Below, piece after piece: positions 1 through 12,700 of a stretch of DNA of 64,000 nt (position 1 is its first letter; each line of letters begins with the position of its first letter). The notes beneath the pieces are model-generated. The model made no database searches. It worked only from the letters and a program-made list of their open reading frames with translations, and was not told where the DNA came from. The position numbers were made by a program, and so were the translations under genes. The DNA is taken from assembly GCF_000003815.2 (NCBI RefSeq), contig NC_049991.1:11752917-11816916 (forward strand), read 5' to 3'. Source of the stretch: Branchiostoma floridae. Lineage: Eukaryota; Chordata; Leptocardii; Amphioxiformes; Branchiostomatidae.

Positions 1-1496
1 AATACACCATATACATCACAAAATCTCTCAAAATTTTGACCAGAGTGAATACTTACTCCATGGTGTGAAGTGCAGCGGTTGCCAATGCAATCCGCGGTTC
101 TGTTATACGGCCATCCTGAAAGGATTTTCCTAGCAATGTGAGTTCACTTCGTCGTCGGTTGTGCATTGAGAGAAGAATGTCGTCCAGACAGAGGGTCGGG
201 GTTTTCTACACCATATCACTGCTAAATCACATATATTCATGCGCTAAAACTAAGATATATATCAAATACAACGTGAATGGATAGTTTTGAACAGTATAAA
301 TCAATGGTTATAAAAAAAATATATTTTTCTAATGTAGCTATGTTCCATTTTTGTCCATATATGAGATAAAATGATTTTTATGAATAAGAACTCTTTATCA
401 TACAGTGGGCAACAGTGCGGCAGTACATACGGAACTGTGGCTGTGCTGCGGCAGATGTTGCATCAGCCGGTGGTAAGGTTCTGACGTCATGAGCAGGATC
501 ATGTGAGAGCTTTCAGCTGATTGGTCAGGCCAGGCGCCAGCCACGTGGACTGTGGCGGACACCTAGGAGAAAGTGAAGGTCCAAAGTACAGATGAGGATA
601 GAGCTTTGGCGTATGTTTGTTTTGTTCACGTGAAACCTGGGTACAAAGTATCGGTCAGTAACCTCAAAACGGCGTCCTTCTTTCCGTTACATAAAATATA
701 CGGTCGTTTTCAGTTGGCAGTTTATTCAGCTATCAGTGTGAATGTCCTTGGTCAAAATTACTTTTATTATTGTCCGACTCTGAGTATGGAGGGCATACCT
801 CGCTGTATTTCAGCCATCGGTGAGAAAATGCCACGTACATTGTCTACAACTGCAGCAAAGAAATGCCAAGTCACGACTCTTGCGGCGCAGTATGTGTATA
901 TAATGCGCCCGACAATGCAGGAGAGGTGTACCATGTCAGACCTCAGGCGCCTTTCAGAACACAATGTGTCACACCTATATAAAGGTGGTGAGCCACAGAC
1001 AGGTACAGGTGAATGGCCTGGTGTGTACTTTACAATCTTTACAGGTGGTGTATGTACCGTATGGCACCACTACATTCAAATTGGCGGCCTTAGATAAGCA
1101 CTGGATCATTGAAATTTGGCGTAAAGTAACGTTACAGAAAAAAAAAGCTAAATTTTTATCATTTGTCTTGTCTATTAAGATTTTCTTTTCAAAAGGAAGT
1201 GATAGATATAACAAATACAGCAATTGTCACAAAACTATAAGTTGTCATGTACTGGTATAAAATGGATCTGAATGGCAGTGCGTGCGTGCTCGGTTTGTGG
1301 GTGTGCGCACGCGCGCGTTAGCACCTGCATTAGCACGTTAGTGCACATGTAAGTTTTATCCAAGTGCAGTTTCAACCATCTCGAAGAACCTGACATGGTG
1401 ACATTTTACCAACCCATCCCTTCCGCCACCACAGGATCCTAAAACATTCAAGGTTGAGCGGAACTCTGATAACAGCTCTATAGTTATAAACTAGTG

Positions 1497-1640
1497 CTAA
1501 AACACTACTATGAACAAGTTTTTAAAAAGATTTTACTATGAACAAGCTTTTAAAAAGTTTTTACTATGAACAAGTTTTTTTTTTTTTTATTTTACTACGA
1601 ACAAGTTTTTAAAAAGTTTTTACTATGAAGTTTTTTTAAA
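1497..1640. repeat. AT-rich tandem repeat, about five units of 29-31 bp
   Basis: The phrase ACTATGAACAAG followed by a T run and AAAAAG recurs about five times, with point changes (one unit has ACTACGAAC, one has an expanded T tract, the last is truncated). No coding content. It is a minisatellite whose copy number is probably variable. Confidence 0.8.
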
Positions 1641-2618
1641 GTTCGATGGTCCTTCCCACACCGTTTTTCGTTGTATCCCTTTGGTTACACAGGAAACTCA
1701 ACTCAACTTTACTGTCACTGTGTTCAACTCTTATACTCTTCCTCATGAGTACTGGGTGCAAAAAGATCAAAATTCTTACCGTCTAGAGAGAGTCAAACCC
1801 TCCGACCTTGTGAGCTTTCCAACTACTAGTATCTTACGTCTTCTTTTTTTTACTCACCTCTGGCATATCAAAGCCCCTTTATTGCTTGTGATAATAATGT
1901 GCTGTCTTCTTGTTTTCTGCTTGCTACTCCTTTTCTTTTTATTCCCAACGGGTTCTGATAACGTTACGAACCACAAAAGCATACACACGCCGGTCACAGA
2001 GTATACTGAGTCTATAGTATGGTTTGGAATCCAATTTGCTTCTTGAAGAGCCCTTGTGTGGCCTTGTATCCCGGATTCAACTACCTTTGTAGGACGACGG
2101 TCCTTGGTGTAACGCAAACTACTCTGTCCCTCCCTGCAATGTAGGACGGGCCGTAAGAAGCGTGATTAATCAGGCTAGGATTCCACCAATAGTATCAATT
2201 AAACCAGACGTTTTTACTTGTGCCAGAAGAACTCTACTTTACTCTACTCTACTCTAGTATCAGCCGATCAATGGCCTTGAAAAAAGTGTACATTTATATA
2301 AATTTGTAAATAAGTAATGCATGTGGTTTTATTGACGTACACTGAGTACCTTTAATCGGCTTTGCCTTTGGGATGGAAGTTCAAGTTAACTACCCCCTTG
2401 ACGGGGCGGGCCAGCCAGAAACGTTATGCCCTTCCTCCCAAGATCTACTTGAAAACGTTTTGTTGTGCTGTCGCGTGCCGCGGGTCGATCAAGCGAACCG
2501 CAGCATTTTGTCCTCCCGGTCGTTGACCCATAAACTATGCCAGCCGTGGTGGGCCCTATACTACTCTCCAAGCAGAGGTTAGGCTCCGGCTGTTTTGTTT
2601 TTTAATCGTTTTTATCGG

Positions 2619-2679
2619 GCTTTCTATTTTGTATTGTATCTTGCTGTTTTGACACAAGATACAATACAAAATAGAAAGC
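2619..2679. repeat. Perfect 25-bp inverted repeat (hairpin)
   Basis: The arm 2619-2643 is the exact reverse complement of 2655-2679, with an 11-base spacer. The perfect match suggests a recent foldback element or a conserved stem. It lies 24 bases left of the assembly gap, so the gap may come from hairpin-rich sequence that did not assemble. Confidence 0.8.
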
Positions 2680-2703
2680 GACTGGTGCTGTTCTAGCAGG
2701 GAC

Positions 2704-2803
2704 NNNNNNNNNNNNNNNNNNNNNNNNNNNNNNNNNNNNNNNNNNNNNNNNNNNNNNNNNNNNNNNNNNNNNNNNNNNNNNNNNNNNNNNNNNNNNNNNN
2801 NNN
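2704..2803. other. Assembly gap of 100 N
   Basis: Exactly 100 unresolved bases, a conventional placeholder size, so the true distance between the flanks is unknown. Hairpin-forming sequence lies on both sides. Confidence 0.98.
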
Positions 2804-2915
2804 ACAACGTTTCTTGCCTGGTATCCAGCCGTATTATTGCTCCCTTGTCTCTTCTATTTGCGGAGAGGACAGAAAAGACTCGGGAGCTATATTACGGCCA
2901 CGCTACAACGTTTCT
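2804..2915. mobile_element. Foldback MITE, copy 1, with flanking direct repeat
   Basis: Positions 2815-2904 form a long imperfect hairpin that begins TGCCTGGTATCCAG and contains CTCTTCT near its centre. The same family recurs at 17259-17356. An 11-base direct repeat, ACAACGTTTCT, stands immediately before (2804-2814) and after (2905-2915) the hairpin and is a candidate target-site duplication, although its left copy begins at the gap and may be longer. Non-coding. Confidence 0.65.
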
Positions 2916-3138
2916 GGCTACACCGTTATCTGACCCCCTTTTCTGAATGAACTGATAGCTCATAGCCTGTGTTGTAGGAAAGGTCTAGATCTCGTTGCCA
3001 GGGTCTAAAAGCCCTTCTCTCCATCTGTAAGGCTGGTCAGACGCGTCTATGTATACAAAGCAATCTGCAATGCTCAAAAGTTGATCTTAATATTTTGATA
3101 AGGATTTGGAAGGGAGTGTGTTCAAAATCAAGTATGAA

Positions 3139-3162
3139 TATGTATGTATGTATGTATGTATG
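3139..3162. repeat. TATG microsatellite
   Basis: A run of about six TATG units in otherwise unique AT-rich sequence. Confidence 0.85.
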
Positions 3163-3254
3163 TGTTCAACTTCTTGGTTCAACAATATCGAATTTATATA
3201 GGATAGGGCGAATTTCATTTAGTAGTAGGTGCTAGGTTCATATGCCCCGTGCCG

Positions 3255-3331
3255 CAGAAATAACAAGGAGCTTTCCTAGCTCAGAAACAACCCCTCACAC
3301 GCAGTGCGTGGAAAGCTCCTTGTTATTTCTG
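3255..3331. repeat. Perfect 22-bp inverted repeat with 33-base loop
   Basis: The arm 3255-3276 and its exact reverse complement 3310-3331 (containing AAGGAGCTTTCC) flank a 33-base loop. It resembles a small foldback element. No target duplication was identified. Confidence 0.75.
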
Positions 3332-4369
3332 AGCCATCCTCCAACGAAGGTACATTCAACGGCCGCTGGATGTCCCTGCGTAGGAGGATGTTTCTGAGTG
3401 TTCAGTCGTTACAAGATCTAACAAGAGTCTAATAGGGCTGACCGCCAAGGACAGAGCGTCAGCACTTAGTGGGTCAGGGTCGGTACCAATGAATGTTTGT
3501 GGCTGTAGGATGAAACAGACGTTAACCTTCACTAATCGCTCCCAGCCCCTTGTCGAAACGGACTGACGGACTTGGTCTAGCCTATCAACATGGACCGTGC
3601 AAGAGCGCCACCTGTCAAACGTTACAGAAACAGCACCATGTATGACTATATTTCGTGGACAGTGCACGAGCGCCTCGTGGCGGACGTTAAAGGAACAGCA
3701 CCGCACCTTACATATCAGGCAGGTTTGTTTGTTTTTTTATTTTCAAACGCCTGGGTAGCCTATTCAGTTTAGAGAAACTGGTTTTCAATAGGGCCCAAAT
3801 TCTATCATAGCAAAATTCATGCAAATAACGCGATTGTTCGACATTCCATCACTCAGGAGTTGCTTTGATTTTTAAACATTTAATTGTCACCATTTCTTCA
3901 CCACTTTTATTAATAATGCCACAAGGCATATGCATATTTCTGACAGCCATTGAACGCATGATTTTGTTAGTGTGAACCTATATTGGTGAAAGCTCAATTG
4001 GTCACTTTTCACTGAGGTCGATGCTCTTCTTTTTTTATTCAATGAATAGTTTATTGTGACCATCCACAAAGGTACCACTTTAATCAATTTCCACATCGAA
4101 AACGTTTTGGGAATACATTAGGGAATTGCAGAATACGATAATTAGGATGAGTGTCTAACTTCCTAAGCTTACTCCTGTCATTTGTTAAAATGTTCAAGGT
4201 AACTTCAATAATTGTGACAGCTAAAAAATGCCACACATGAAACCAATGGCAGGGCAGGCTAATCTAGTACATTGTATACACAGCTTACTAATGATGCAAA
4301 CTGCAAACCAACTACAAAAAATGACAAACAACAGCATAGTTTGAAATATTAGAACCTACAAAGGATAAT

Positions 4370-6701
4370 TTTATTGATTTAGGCATCTTTAACTTACAAA
4401 AACAGTTCATAGTGTGTGAGGCATGTCTATAGTAAGCCATCCAAAGTTATAAAAGCAGTTCCTTTCTACCATCTTCATGACATTATTCCTTATCTGCAAC
4501 TGGCTTGGACAGTCTTTCCACTTCAAGAGCAAAAACAAGCTGTCTTGTCTACCAGGTTACCAAGCCTATCTCATTTCATCTGGAAATTCTGATTCCCTGG
4601 TTATGTCACCATACCTATCTTACAATATGTCACTTTAATAAAAGGAAAACAGCCTAGAGTGTTTTTTGTTTCTTCTACATCTAATTGCATGATAGAGCCC
4701 ATTTGACTCAGGTCCAGACAATTTCCTACACACAAATGCAAAACATGTACAGAGCTCTAGAGCATCTATCTTTGAGATGGTGCAATATCTCTGCAGTTGG
4801 TATGGAGTCAAAAAGATTAAATGCACCTTCTGTAAGCTTTAAAGACAATATAAAGGGGTTCCATGCTTTCAAGATGTAAAGACTGATTGAAAAAAAAATC
4901 TTAGAAGAGATGAAAGTGTTTCACAGTGATAAAAAATGCAATGTGCCTTTAAACATAGACATAATACATAAGCTATACAGTAGGTTTTTCATCTGAAAAA
5001 ATTCATTTCACCATGAAAAGTTGTCTACTAATTATGCAGCCTACAGCTAATCAGTATATCTTATTCCCAAGCAGTGAGTAAACTTTTGCTACTCAGATGT
5101 CCTACGGACATGTATCTAAGTGTATCTCCAATCAATTAATTTATGTAGCCTCTTGTTCTTAGCTACAAAGATGCTAACCAAAGGACTGTGTAAATGAAGC
5201 ATTACCTAACAAATGTAAGGCTACACAAGGGCAAATATAGATATCTCTGAATATCTAACTGTTACAACTCACCATCAAATCATTTTTCTTTCCAACCATC
5301 ATTGAGAAGTTTGCACAGTACTCCAGGTGAACACCTTAATACTTTGATGTGACACAGCTTCAGGTATTCTCTGAAGAAAAACATTTCTTTGGTACGAGTA
5401 GTCGTAATCTTCAGCTCGAAGCTTCTTTCAAGAGAAAAACAATTCTGGTTGAAGCAGACATGATTGGATTGCCTCCAGCAAACTTCAACATGCTTCAAAT
5501 ACATAAACATGTGGTTTCTTATTCATAGATATCTGTAGCAAAAACAGCTAGCTCCAGGTGAGTATGTTCTACAATGTCTAACTCAGTATGTGAAACAGTA
5601 TAGTCTGACTAGCTTGGGTTTGGGTTTTTCACCCAAGAAAGATAACATGCAAGTGTTGCTTTATGGTAAACAGAAGAGAGAAGAATTGGAGGATAACATA
5701 CACAAGCAAGGAACCCCAATGTCACACACACAACACGTTAAAAACTACTAGAATAAATAAAATTGCAAACAAATTTCTAAGGTCTGGGAATAGCAAATGC
5801 ATGGTGAAAATACCGCTCATAAATTAGACCATAATTCTTAAAGGCAGTATATTGTAGATAGAACTGAAATATTATGCTGATGTATGTTTCAAAGTCTAAT
5901 ACCAACATCATAACTGTTTAAATATGGACAGCCTTCTGACAATGGTCACCACTCCTACATTTTTTCTTTATCCAAAAAAAGCAGTAGAGAATGCATTCTG
6001 TTCAATTAACACTGGTGGCTTGGTGTGACAAATTTGGCATGAGATTTTCAACATTTGCTCCATAGATAAGAAGACACCACATTTGACAATTACAATTTTG
6101 GTACTGTCTTGGCTGAGTGTTTCTAGTCTTCCCTCAAGCTCTCTTTGCCTGTCTGACAAACAGATGTCTGAAACAGACTGACTCCAATTGTTCTGTTACA
6201 AATGATAGATCATTTTGTATGAAAGTATGACACAATGATTCATCAATGAGGCAGACCTAGCCAGGCTAGCCAAGACAGCACAGGTGTAAGGATGTATCTC
6301 CAGCCTTTTCCCTCTTCTACAACATGATTTATGTTGCACTATTAGCAATACTACCACAAAAGTGTCCACCGACTGACAACAAACTAAAACTGATATGTCC
6401 CTACAAGCCTATGCTTTGAACTAAAACACACATGCACATGGCAACAACATTATCCATTAAAACCACTACTATCTTGCAGGTATAGACTCAAAAATAATGG
6501 AATGCAGCTAATATGAATTTCTCCCACAAAAGACAGTGGGTTATGTAGATGATTTCCTTCTATATAGTTACAATGTAGGCACTATGCAGATTAGATCAGC
6601 TTCTCATATACACTACGGCAATGTTGGCAGAAGTTGGGGAAAAGGCTGGTGAAACAGGAGCACGAGTTACAACAGGTAAAATTTTGCTAAGAGCAGTTGG
6701 C
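4370..6701 (-). other. Probable unkempt 3' UTR with candidate poly(A) signal
   Basis: Downstream of the unkempt stop codon lies about 2.3 kb of AT-rich sequence with no credible gene on either strand. On the minus strand an AATAAA hexamer occurs at 4375-4370, with further candidates around 4040-4030 and 3910-3905. Long 3' UTRs are known for UNK genes in other animals. The extent given here is a guess from the first clear hexamer; transcript reads would be needed to fix the end. Confidence 0.35.
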
Positions 6702-9700
6702 TCATAATGTGGGTACTTGAGGCAGTACGACAGTGGACCTTTGTTGTATTTGAAGGTGACAATAGGGGCATTCCTTCTGTACCGGAGCACAGATCTCGCA
6801 CATGACGTAGTGATTGCAGGGCATGACGGCCACACAGCGATTCCTCTCCTGACATATCAAGCACTTCATCGCCTGAAGCTGGTAAATAACCTACAGGGAG
6901 ATACATGTACATTGTTTGATTAGCTGTCAATCACAATAAACAGTGTAACATGCAACAAGAGAAAGACATGGCCATTTGATGAAACATATAAAGCAGTTGA
7001 TAGAGAAGGCTAAACTGCTTGAACAGATGAAAAAGAAATTCACAAATTAAAAATTATGTATACTATGATAGAAGCAAAGATATTTGCCTAGCTGCTTTTG
7101 ACCGTCAGAAATGACGTTTGAGAAGGAAATTTGTAGTTTGTCTTCACATGCAACAAGCTGTAGGCATAAGTAGTTGTCAAGTGTTGTGGCAGTGGAGAAT
7201 CGGAATATCCAAACATAGCAAACCTTCATCAGAGATTCTTGTTAAAGTCAGATAACCCTGTTTCATGTTATACAAAAAATGGAGATGGAGAGATTTTCAC
7301 CAAAATTTGATACAGCAGGCCATCCCATCCACCCAACCAACCACCCATATATTTTGTAGACCTTACACTTTCTTAAACCACACCTCACCTTGTCTAATCT
7401 CTCCAGATCTTGCCTCAGTTGTTGCTGATAACTTCTCAATGTTGTAAGGGGAAGCTTCTCCATGTCGGACAGCTTTTGCAAAACGTGTAGATGTGGCCCG
7501 CCACTCAAATTTTCTATGTCTTTTCTCAGCACTTCTGCTTGGTTTCTAACCTGCATACAGGGAAACAATAGACAATGTTTAGAGGATGATGAAACATGTA
7601 ATCCTCCTTAATCAATGGACTGCCCATCTTTTACTTAATATAGATTCTACTAGATGGCGATCACTGAGGTGCTGCACAGTGACCAAAACTAGTTATGTGT
7701 GACCCTTATTTTCAAAATTGGAACATCATTCAAGATGCAATAAAGAAAATATAAAACAAAACAAAACATAAAAAAAAGTTGCTCCATATTTACGAAATTT
7801 GTCAGGGATCTGTAAAATTTTTGGTCGCTCAGTGGTCTCAGTCTCTCGTGTAAAGGGGGTGAAACTTAAGCACACACAGGAAGATGAGTTGGAAACAATA
7901 TATCTACTTGATGCTCACCTCATCTCTTTCCACTATTGCCTGTAACTTTTCTTTTTCTGCAGCTTTGGCCTTTTCTGCATATTCAGATGCCTCCTTCTTC
8001 CATGCATCGCATGCCTGTCAAATAAAATAACAAACAGTCATGACATGAAGACACGAACATGGATTTTGACAAATCAAACAGAGTAAAAACATATTTTTCT
8101 TGCATACAGGAGGGATCTGGAGATAGAATAGGATGGTTTCTCACAATGTAGTGCTGACCATGGTTGTGGGTGGTAGTGAGAAGGCCCTGAATGTCTGACA
8201 GAGGCATAACAGAGCAGAAGAAACACAGTCAGGGCTGCCTCCAGATTTACCGGTAATTTTTTTTCTGTCACACTGATTGTTTGGGAGCCCATGTTGTTGA
8301 TTTTCCTGTTAAACGTGTCATTTTGAGCTCACGAAAATAGATTTTCATGTCATGAAGTTTAGATGTTTGGGACGGATGTGGACATATTTTTTCCGTCCCA
8401 ACAAGCAAATTTCCACCCTGGGACGGAGGGACAGGTCCTGGAGACAGCCCTGAACACAGTGAACATGTCTCACCTGTTTAGCCTGCTGCCAGGACTCCTC
8501 CCAGGACTGGAGTTTTGTTCTACACGCGTTGAGCTCGTCCTGTAGCCTCTGCACCTCGCTGTTGGTAGAATTGGTAGATGAGAATGTGGAGTGGCTGCCC
8601 CCGACTGACAGCAGGGGGGAGTGAGGCCCTCGTGTTGAGAAGTTCTGTGAGCCCAGGTCCATGAACCCTAGTGACCTCATCTCAGGGGCAGGCTGGCTAA
8701 GGAAGGCTGCTGCTGCCTGCAGTAGAACAGAGCAAAACTGCCAAGGTTACAACAGCAAGAATAAAACTGATATACTTCTAAAAAAACAGATTAAAAAATT
8801 CTCATATATCCTGATATACTTCTAGTTTATTCCACTGGAATTCTAACATTGCAATACAATGCGCTTCCCACGATAGGCAATATTGCTGATATTAGGTGCC
8901 ATCAGTTGACCATAAAACATATACATTTATGTATAACTTAGTCTGGATCAAAAAATCTCTCTAGCGTTGCATAATCACTTGAAATTCCTATTATAAATAA
9001 AATACTAGTAATATATATTCCAGTGGTCTAAGCCTACTTATTATCAAGGGCCCATTTTCAAAGCAAACAAGATAACTGTGATCAGCTATCTTGTGCATCA
9101 ATGAATCAGCAGATAAGTCTTTTATGACAAAAAAGATACTTCCCCCACCAATCAGTGCCCAGAAGAGAGACTGACCTGTTCTATTTGCTGCTGTTGGTGC
9201 TGTTGCTGCTGGATGTGCTGTGGTACAAAGGCAGGGGGCAGCTGTCCTAGTGGGGAGGGGGGTGACTGGGAATGTGTGGATGACGCTCCTAAAGACCCTG
9301 GGATGCTAACAGGGGTGGAGCCGGCCCCGCTCAAAATGCCTTGACTCAAGGAATTTGATAAGGAGTTGGACCCCATAAAATCTGGAAGAAGAAAAAAAAA
9401 CAGCCGTCAATAGTTCCATCAGGTTGGTAAGTCACTGACAAGTTCTCCGAACACAACTTTTTACACAACACAACGGGTTTACCTACGGTAGCCAACGTTT
9501 TGGCCATCGTCTTCAGGGGAATACTGACAGACGGTCACCAAAACATTGACTAGGTAAAACAAGTATAGGTTGTGTAGAAAGAACTTATCAAAGAAACAAA
9601 AGAGTCTTGAAGAAGTGACAAACAATGAAATTCAGGAAGCCTGTAGCTCCTAATAAGGATAACAAAAGGTGGTAAAACCAAACACAAGGAACACGAAGAA

Positions 9701-12700
9701 AAAACACATATTAACAGACTTTCTTGCTACTGACCTAGCCCTAGTCCTGTACTGGAGCTGGCTGCAGAGCCTGACTCGTTGTCCAGTTCTTTATCTATTG
9801 CTGACCCAACATCAAAATCATCCAAGTTCATGTCCTCTAGAGCAGAACCTACATGCAGCAAGGAAAACACCAGTCAGTAATACACACAGTTAAAGGCATC
9901 ATCTCAATAATTGGATTTGTTCACTCAAAATGAAGCAAAATCCCAACAAACTCAAAATCAAATGATTAAAACAGGGTCTTCTCCTTGGATTTTTAGTGTG
10001 CTATACTTCTAACATGAATTATAAGGAATTGTGAAACTATTGGATATCCAAAGAAGCAGTTAACATTCAAATTTACTAACTTATATAGTACATTAAATTG
10101 AAATACAATAAGCACCCTTAGATCTCAGATAGACTAAGCAAAAAATTTAGATTTTGACACTTTCTTGTACATATACATTTTGCACTACTACACAATGCAT
10201 ACATGCACCTTTTCACATTTCTTTCAAACAATATAGCCAGTATAACCACCCTTTGGCATAACACAAGCAGGCATGTTTAAGAGAGTTTCACACTGGTCAA
10301 GTTATTTCCACATACCTACAACAGACTCCACGGTATCAGAGGCAGGATAAAAAGGCCTAGCTGTTGGTGTTAACGTTGATGACGTGACCATGGTGGTCAT
10401 GGATGATAAAGAACTAGACAGAGGTCCTGAATTGTGGACTGACGTCACGACTGCCGTGGCGGTCCCCAGGAGGTTTTGCTTCCTCCTGAGCTTCTCCTGT
10501 TCATCCAGGCTCGGGTCGCTGTCAATCAGCTGCAGCTGCTTCTTCAGCTGGGCCTGGAAATGGAACGGATTGGTCCATAACTGCAACGTGCGAGGGGAAC
10601 AAAAACAAAAGATGTAGCAAAGCAAATAGTGAAGGCAGGACAATGCTGAAAAATGTATCCCTCTCCTTAACTTGACAAGATGACTAAGGAGCTGTGCTCC
10701 AAGGTTTAGCATGCCAAGGTCCAAAAGATATTTTTTTACACAGAATGAGATATACTTAGAATGAGATAAACTGTTATCAAGAGATTGAGGATAACTAAGA
10801 TAAAATAGCTTTTATGAAAAAGACATTACGGTGGTAAGCAAAAAATCTTTTACCTTAAAAACTTCTACATATTTGATGTATATACTTACTTATTTCAGCC
10901 ACAATTCAAACAACTTATATGCAGATATTCCCATTCAAAAATCTATTCAATGCTCCACACTTTTGCAATATGAACAAAACTTCTTGCTTATTCCATACAG
11001 CGCTCTAGCCAGCTCGAAATTTTTATCCGTCAATCAATTCCCACAGACGGGAAAATTCTGCTAAAAATCTTTTTTTTAATCATCACGTTCAAATTTCCAT
11101 CAACTGCAAAAATGTCTACCTCGTGCGATTGATATCACGCCCTCCAGCATATAGTGCCCCCAGAGGATAGAATAATGGCGCTGTTGGTTATATTAATTTT
11201 AAAGTTTACGAAAGTTAACTGATGTTGTCATTGGGAGAAAATATGACGCCACGCTGACATTTTGTAATTATACAACTTTTATGTGAACAATATAGCATCG
11301 TGTCTGGGCCTTCTCCCCGCAAATCAAGGCGCTAAAATCAACTCCGGATCGTTCCCACCGCTTGCATGCCGGGTATACAAATCTGACATTACGTAATGTA
11401 CTTGTTTTTTCCAGCCACGTGTAAACACTACAGGCCTAACCTGACTGTCTTCCCTCTCCGACCCTGGTGCCTTCTGGTACGTTGACCCTGACCCCAGCCC
11501 GGTGTCGGACGAGAAGCTACTGCTGGTGGAGGAACTCTGGGAACGGGGTTTACTGATAGGGTTCAGGCTGGGCGGGGTCAGAGACTCACTGATGGAGCTG
11601 AACACGCCCGACACAGGGGCTGAGATTGGCACCTGGACAGAAGGGCACAGCTAAAATAAGTCTTCAATATAACAAGTGACAATAGCGAGTGACAACACCG
11701 AATGAATTGTTACATGTTAATAAGGGTAAGAGGAAATGTGGTGGGAGAAATATTTGTGTGCAGTGCGGTTATGCTATACTAGTTAGTTGGTTGAAAGGTG
11801 CATTACACAGGCACGTTCGTTTGTTAACTCAGGCCGTTGTAGTGCCATGCAGCACATAGGGCCAGCGGCAAGTTTCCTTGCTGTTTCAGTCGCTGGGTAT
11901 ATTTTTACAGAGAGGGGTTGCTAGTTGTTCCCCTAAACATGCTTGAGGTACCTTTCTAATACACAGGAATCCCATTTTACGTCCCTTCCGAAAAAAACGT
12001 CCCAACCAAGATGCGCTACCAATAATTGAACCAGGGTCTCGCAGTTACCAATTAATTGGAACCAGGAGCTCAACTGTGAGGCTGCTCCTGGTTTAGCTAC
12101 AGGGACATCCCTCACATACATGCACAACTTGCACAAGACACAGAGAGCTGCAGACATGTTGTGCTGCACAGCTGATCAGTTTTTTTCCAGCAATTTTGAG
12201 GAAAATCAGATGAATCGAAAGAATTTACTGCAAGGTTTAACACCTTTCAACCAGGTTGACTGTACAAATATCTACCACGACACTTCTACAGCTGACTATA
12301 CCTGCAGACGTAGTGTTGGCCTGTGTACTAGTGGGAGGTGGTTATTGAGGGACCACATCTGGTGTGGAAGCAATATGAATCAAAGAGAAATCATCAGAAT
12401 CAAGGACAGTATGCACTTTAAATATGCATAACAAAAAGGTAGTCACATGCTGTCATAGTAGGCTTCATCAAATCATTTCAACAAAATACAGCAAAAGCCA
12501 TGTAGAAAGGATAAAAAAAATCATTGTACGTAAACATTGTTAATTGATCACAGTTGGTTGAGGCAGCAGAATAATAGAAAGGAGCTGAAGTGGATTTGAT
12601 GTGTGGTGTCAAAGTGGTGATGTTATAATGATTACATTGTACAGTATGTAGGTGTGAACGCATCTTAGCATTTCAACATTTGTAAACACTTGTTGATGTC

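Larger units (their letters stand above)
1..3880. other. Intergenic left flank, no gene recognised
   Basis: I find no exon here that resembles a known protein, and the open frames are short, low in complexity or not bounded by splice sites. What can be seen is a tandem repeat at 1497-1640, an alternating purine-pyrimidine stretch near 1296-1320, a perfect hairpin at 2619-2679, a 100-base run of N at 2704-2803, a foldback element at 2815-2904, a TATG microsatellite and a second perfect inverted repeat at 3255-3331. This looks like transposon-rich intergenic DNA beyond the 3' end of unkempt. Confidence 0.5.

Noticed and set aside
573-1260. Overlapping open frames of 174 and 98 codons
   Set aside because: No recognisable domain, unusual composition, no splice structure, and frames open on both strands; likely chance.
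1681-2046. 121-codon frame with a hydrophobic stretch
   Set aside because: The Leu/Phe-rich part comes from T-rich sequence; no homologue recognised and no start context.
9430-9560. Intron stretch with GCCAACGTTTTGGCCATCGTC resembling sequence near the 3' ends of Penelope-like elements
   Set aside because: Too short and without any recognisable reverse-transcriptase coding block; kept only as a vague resemblance.
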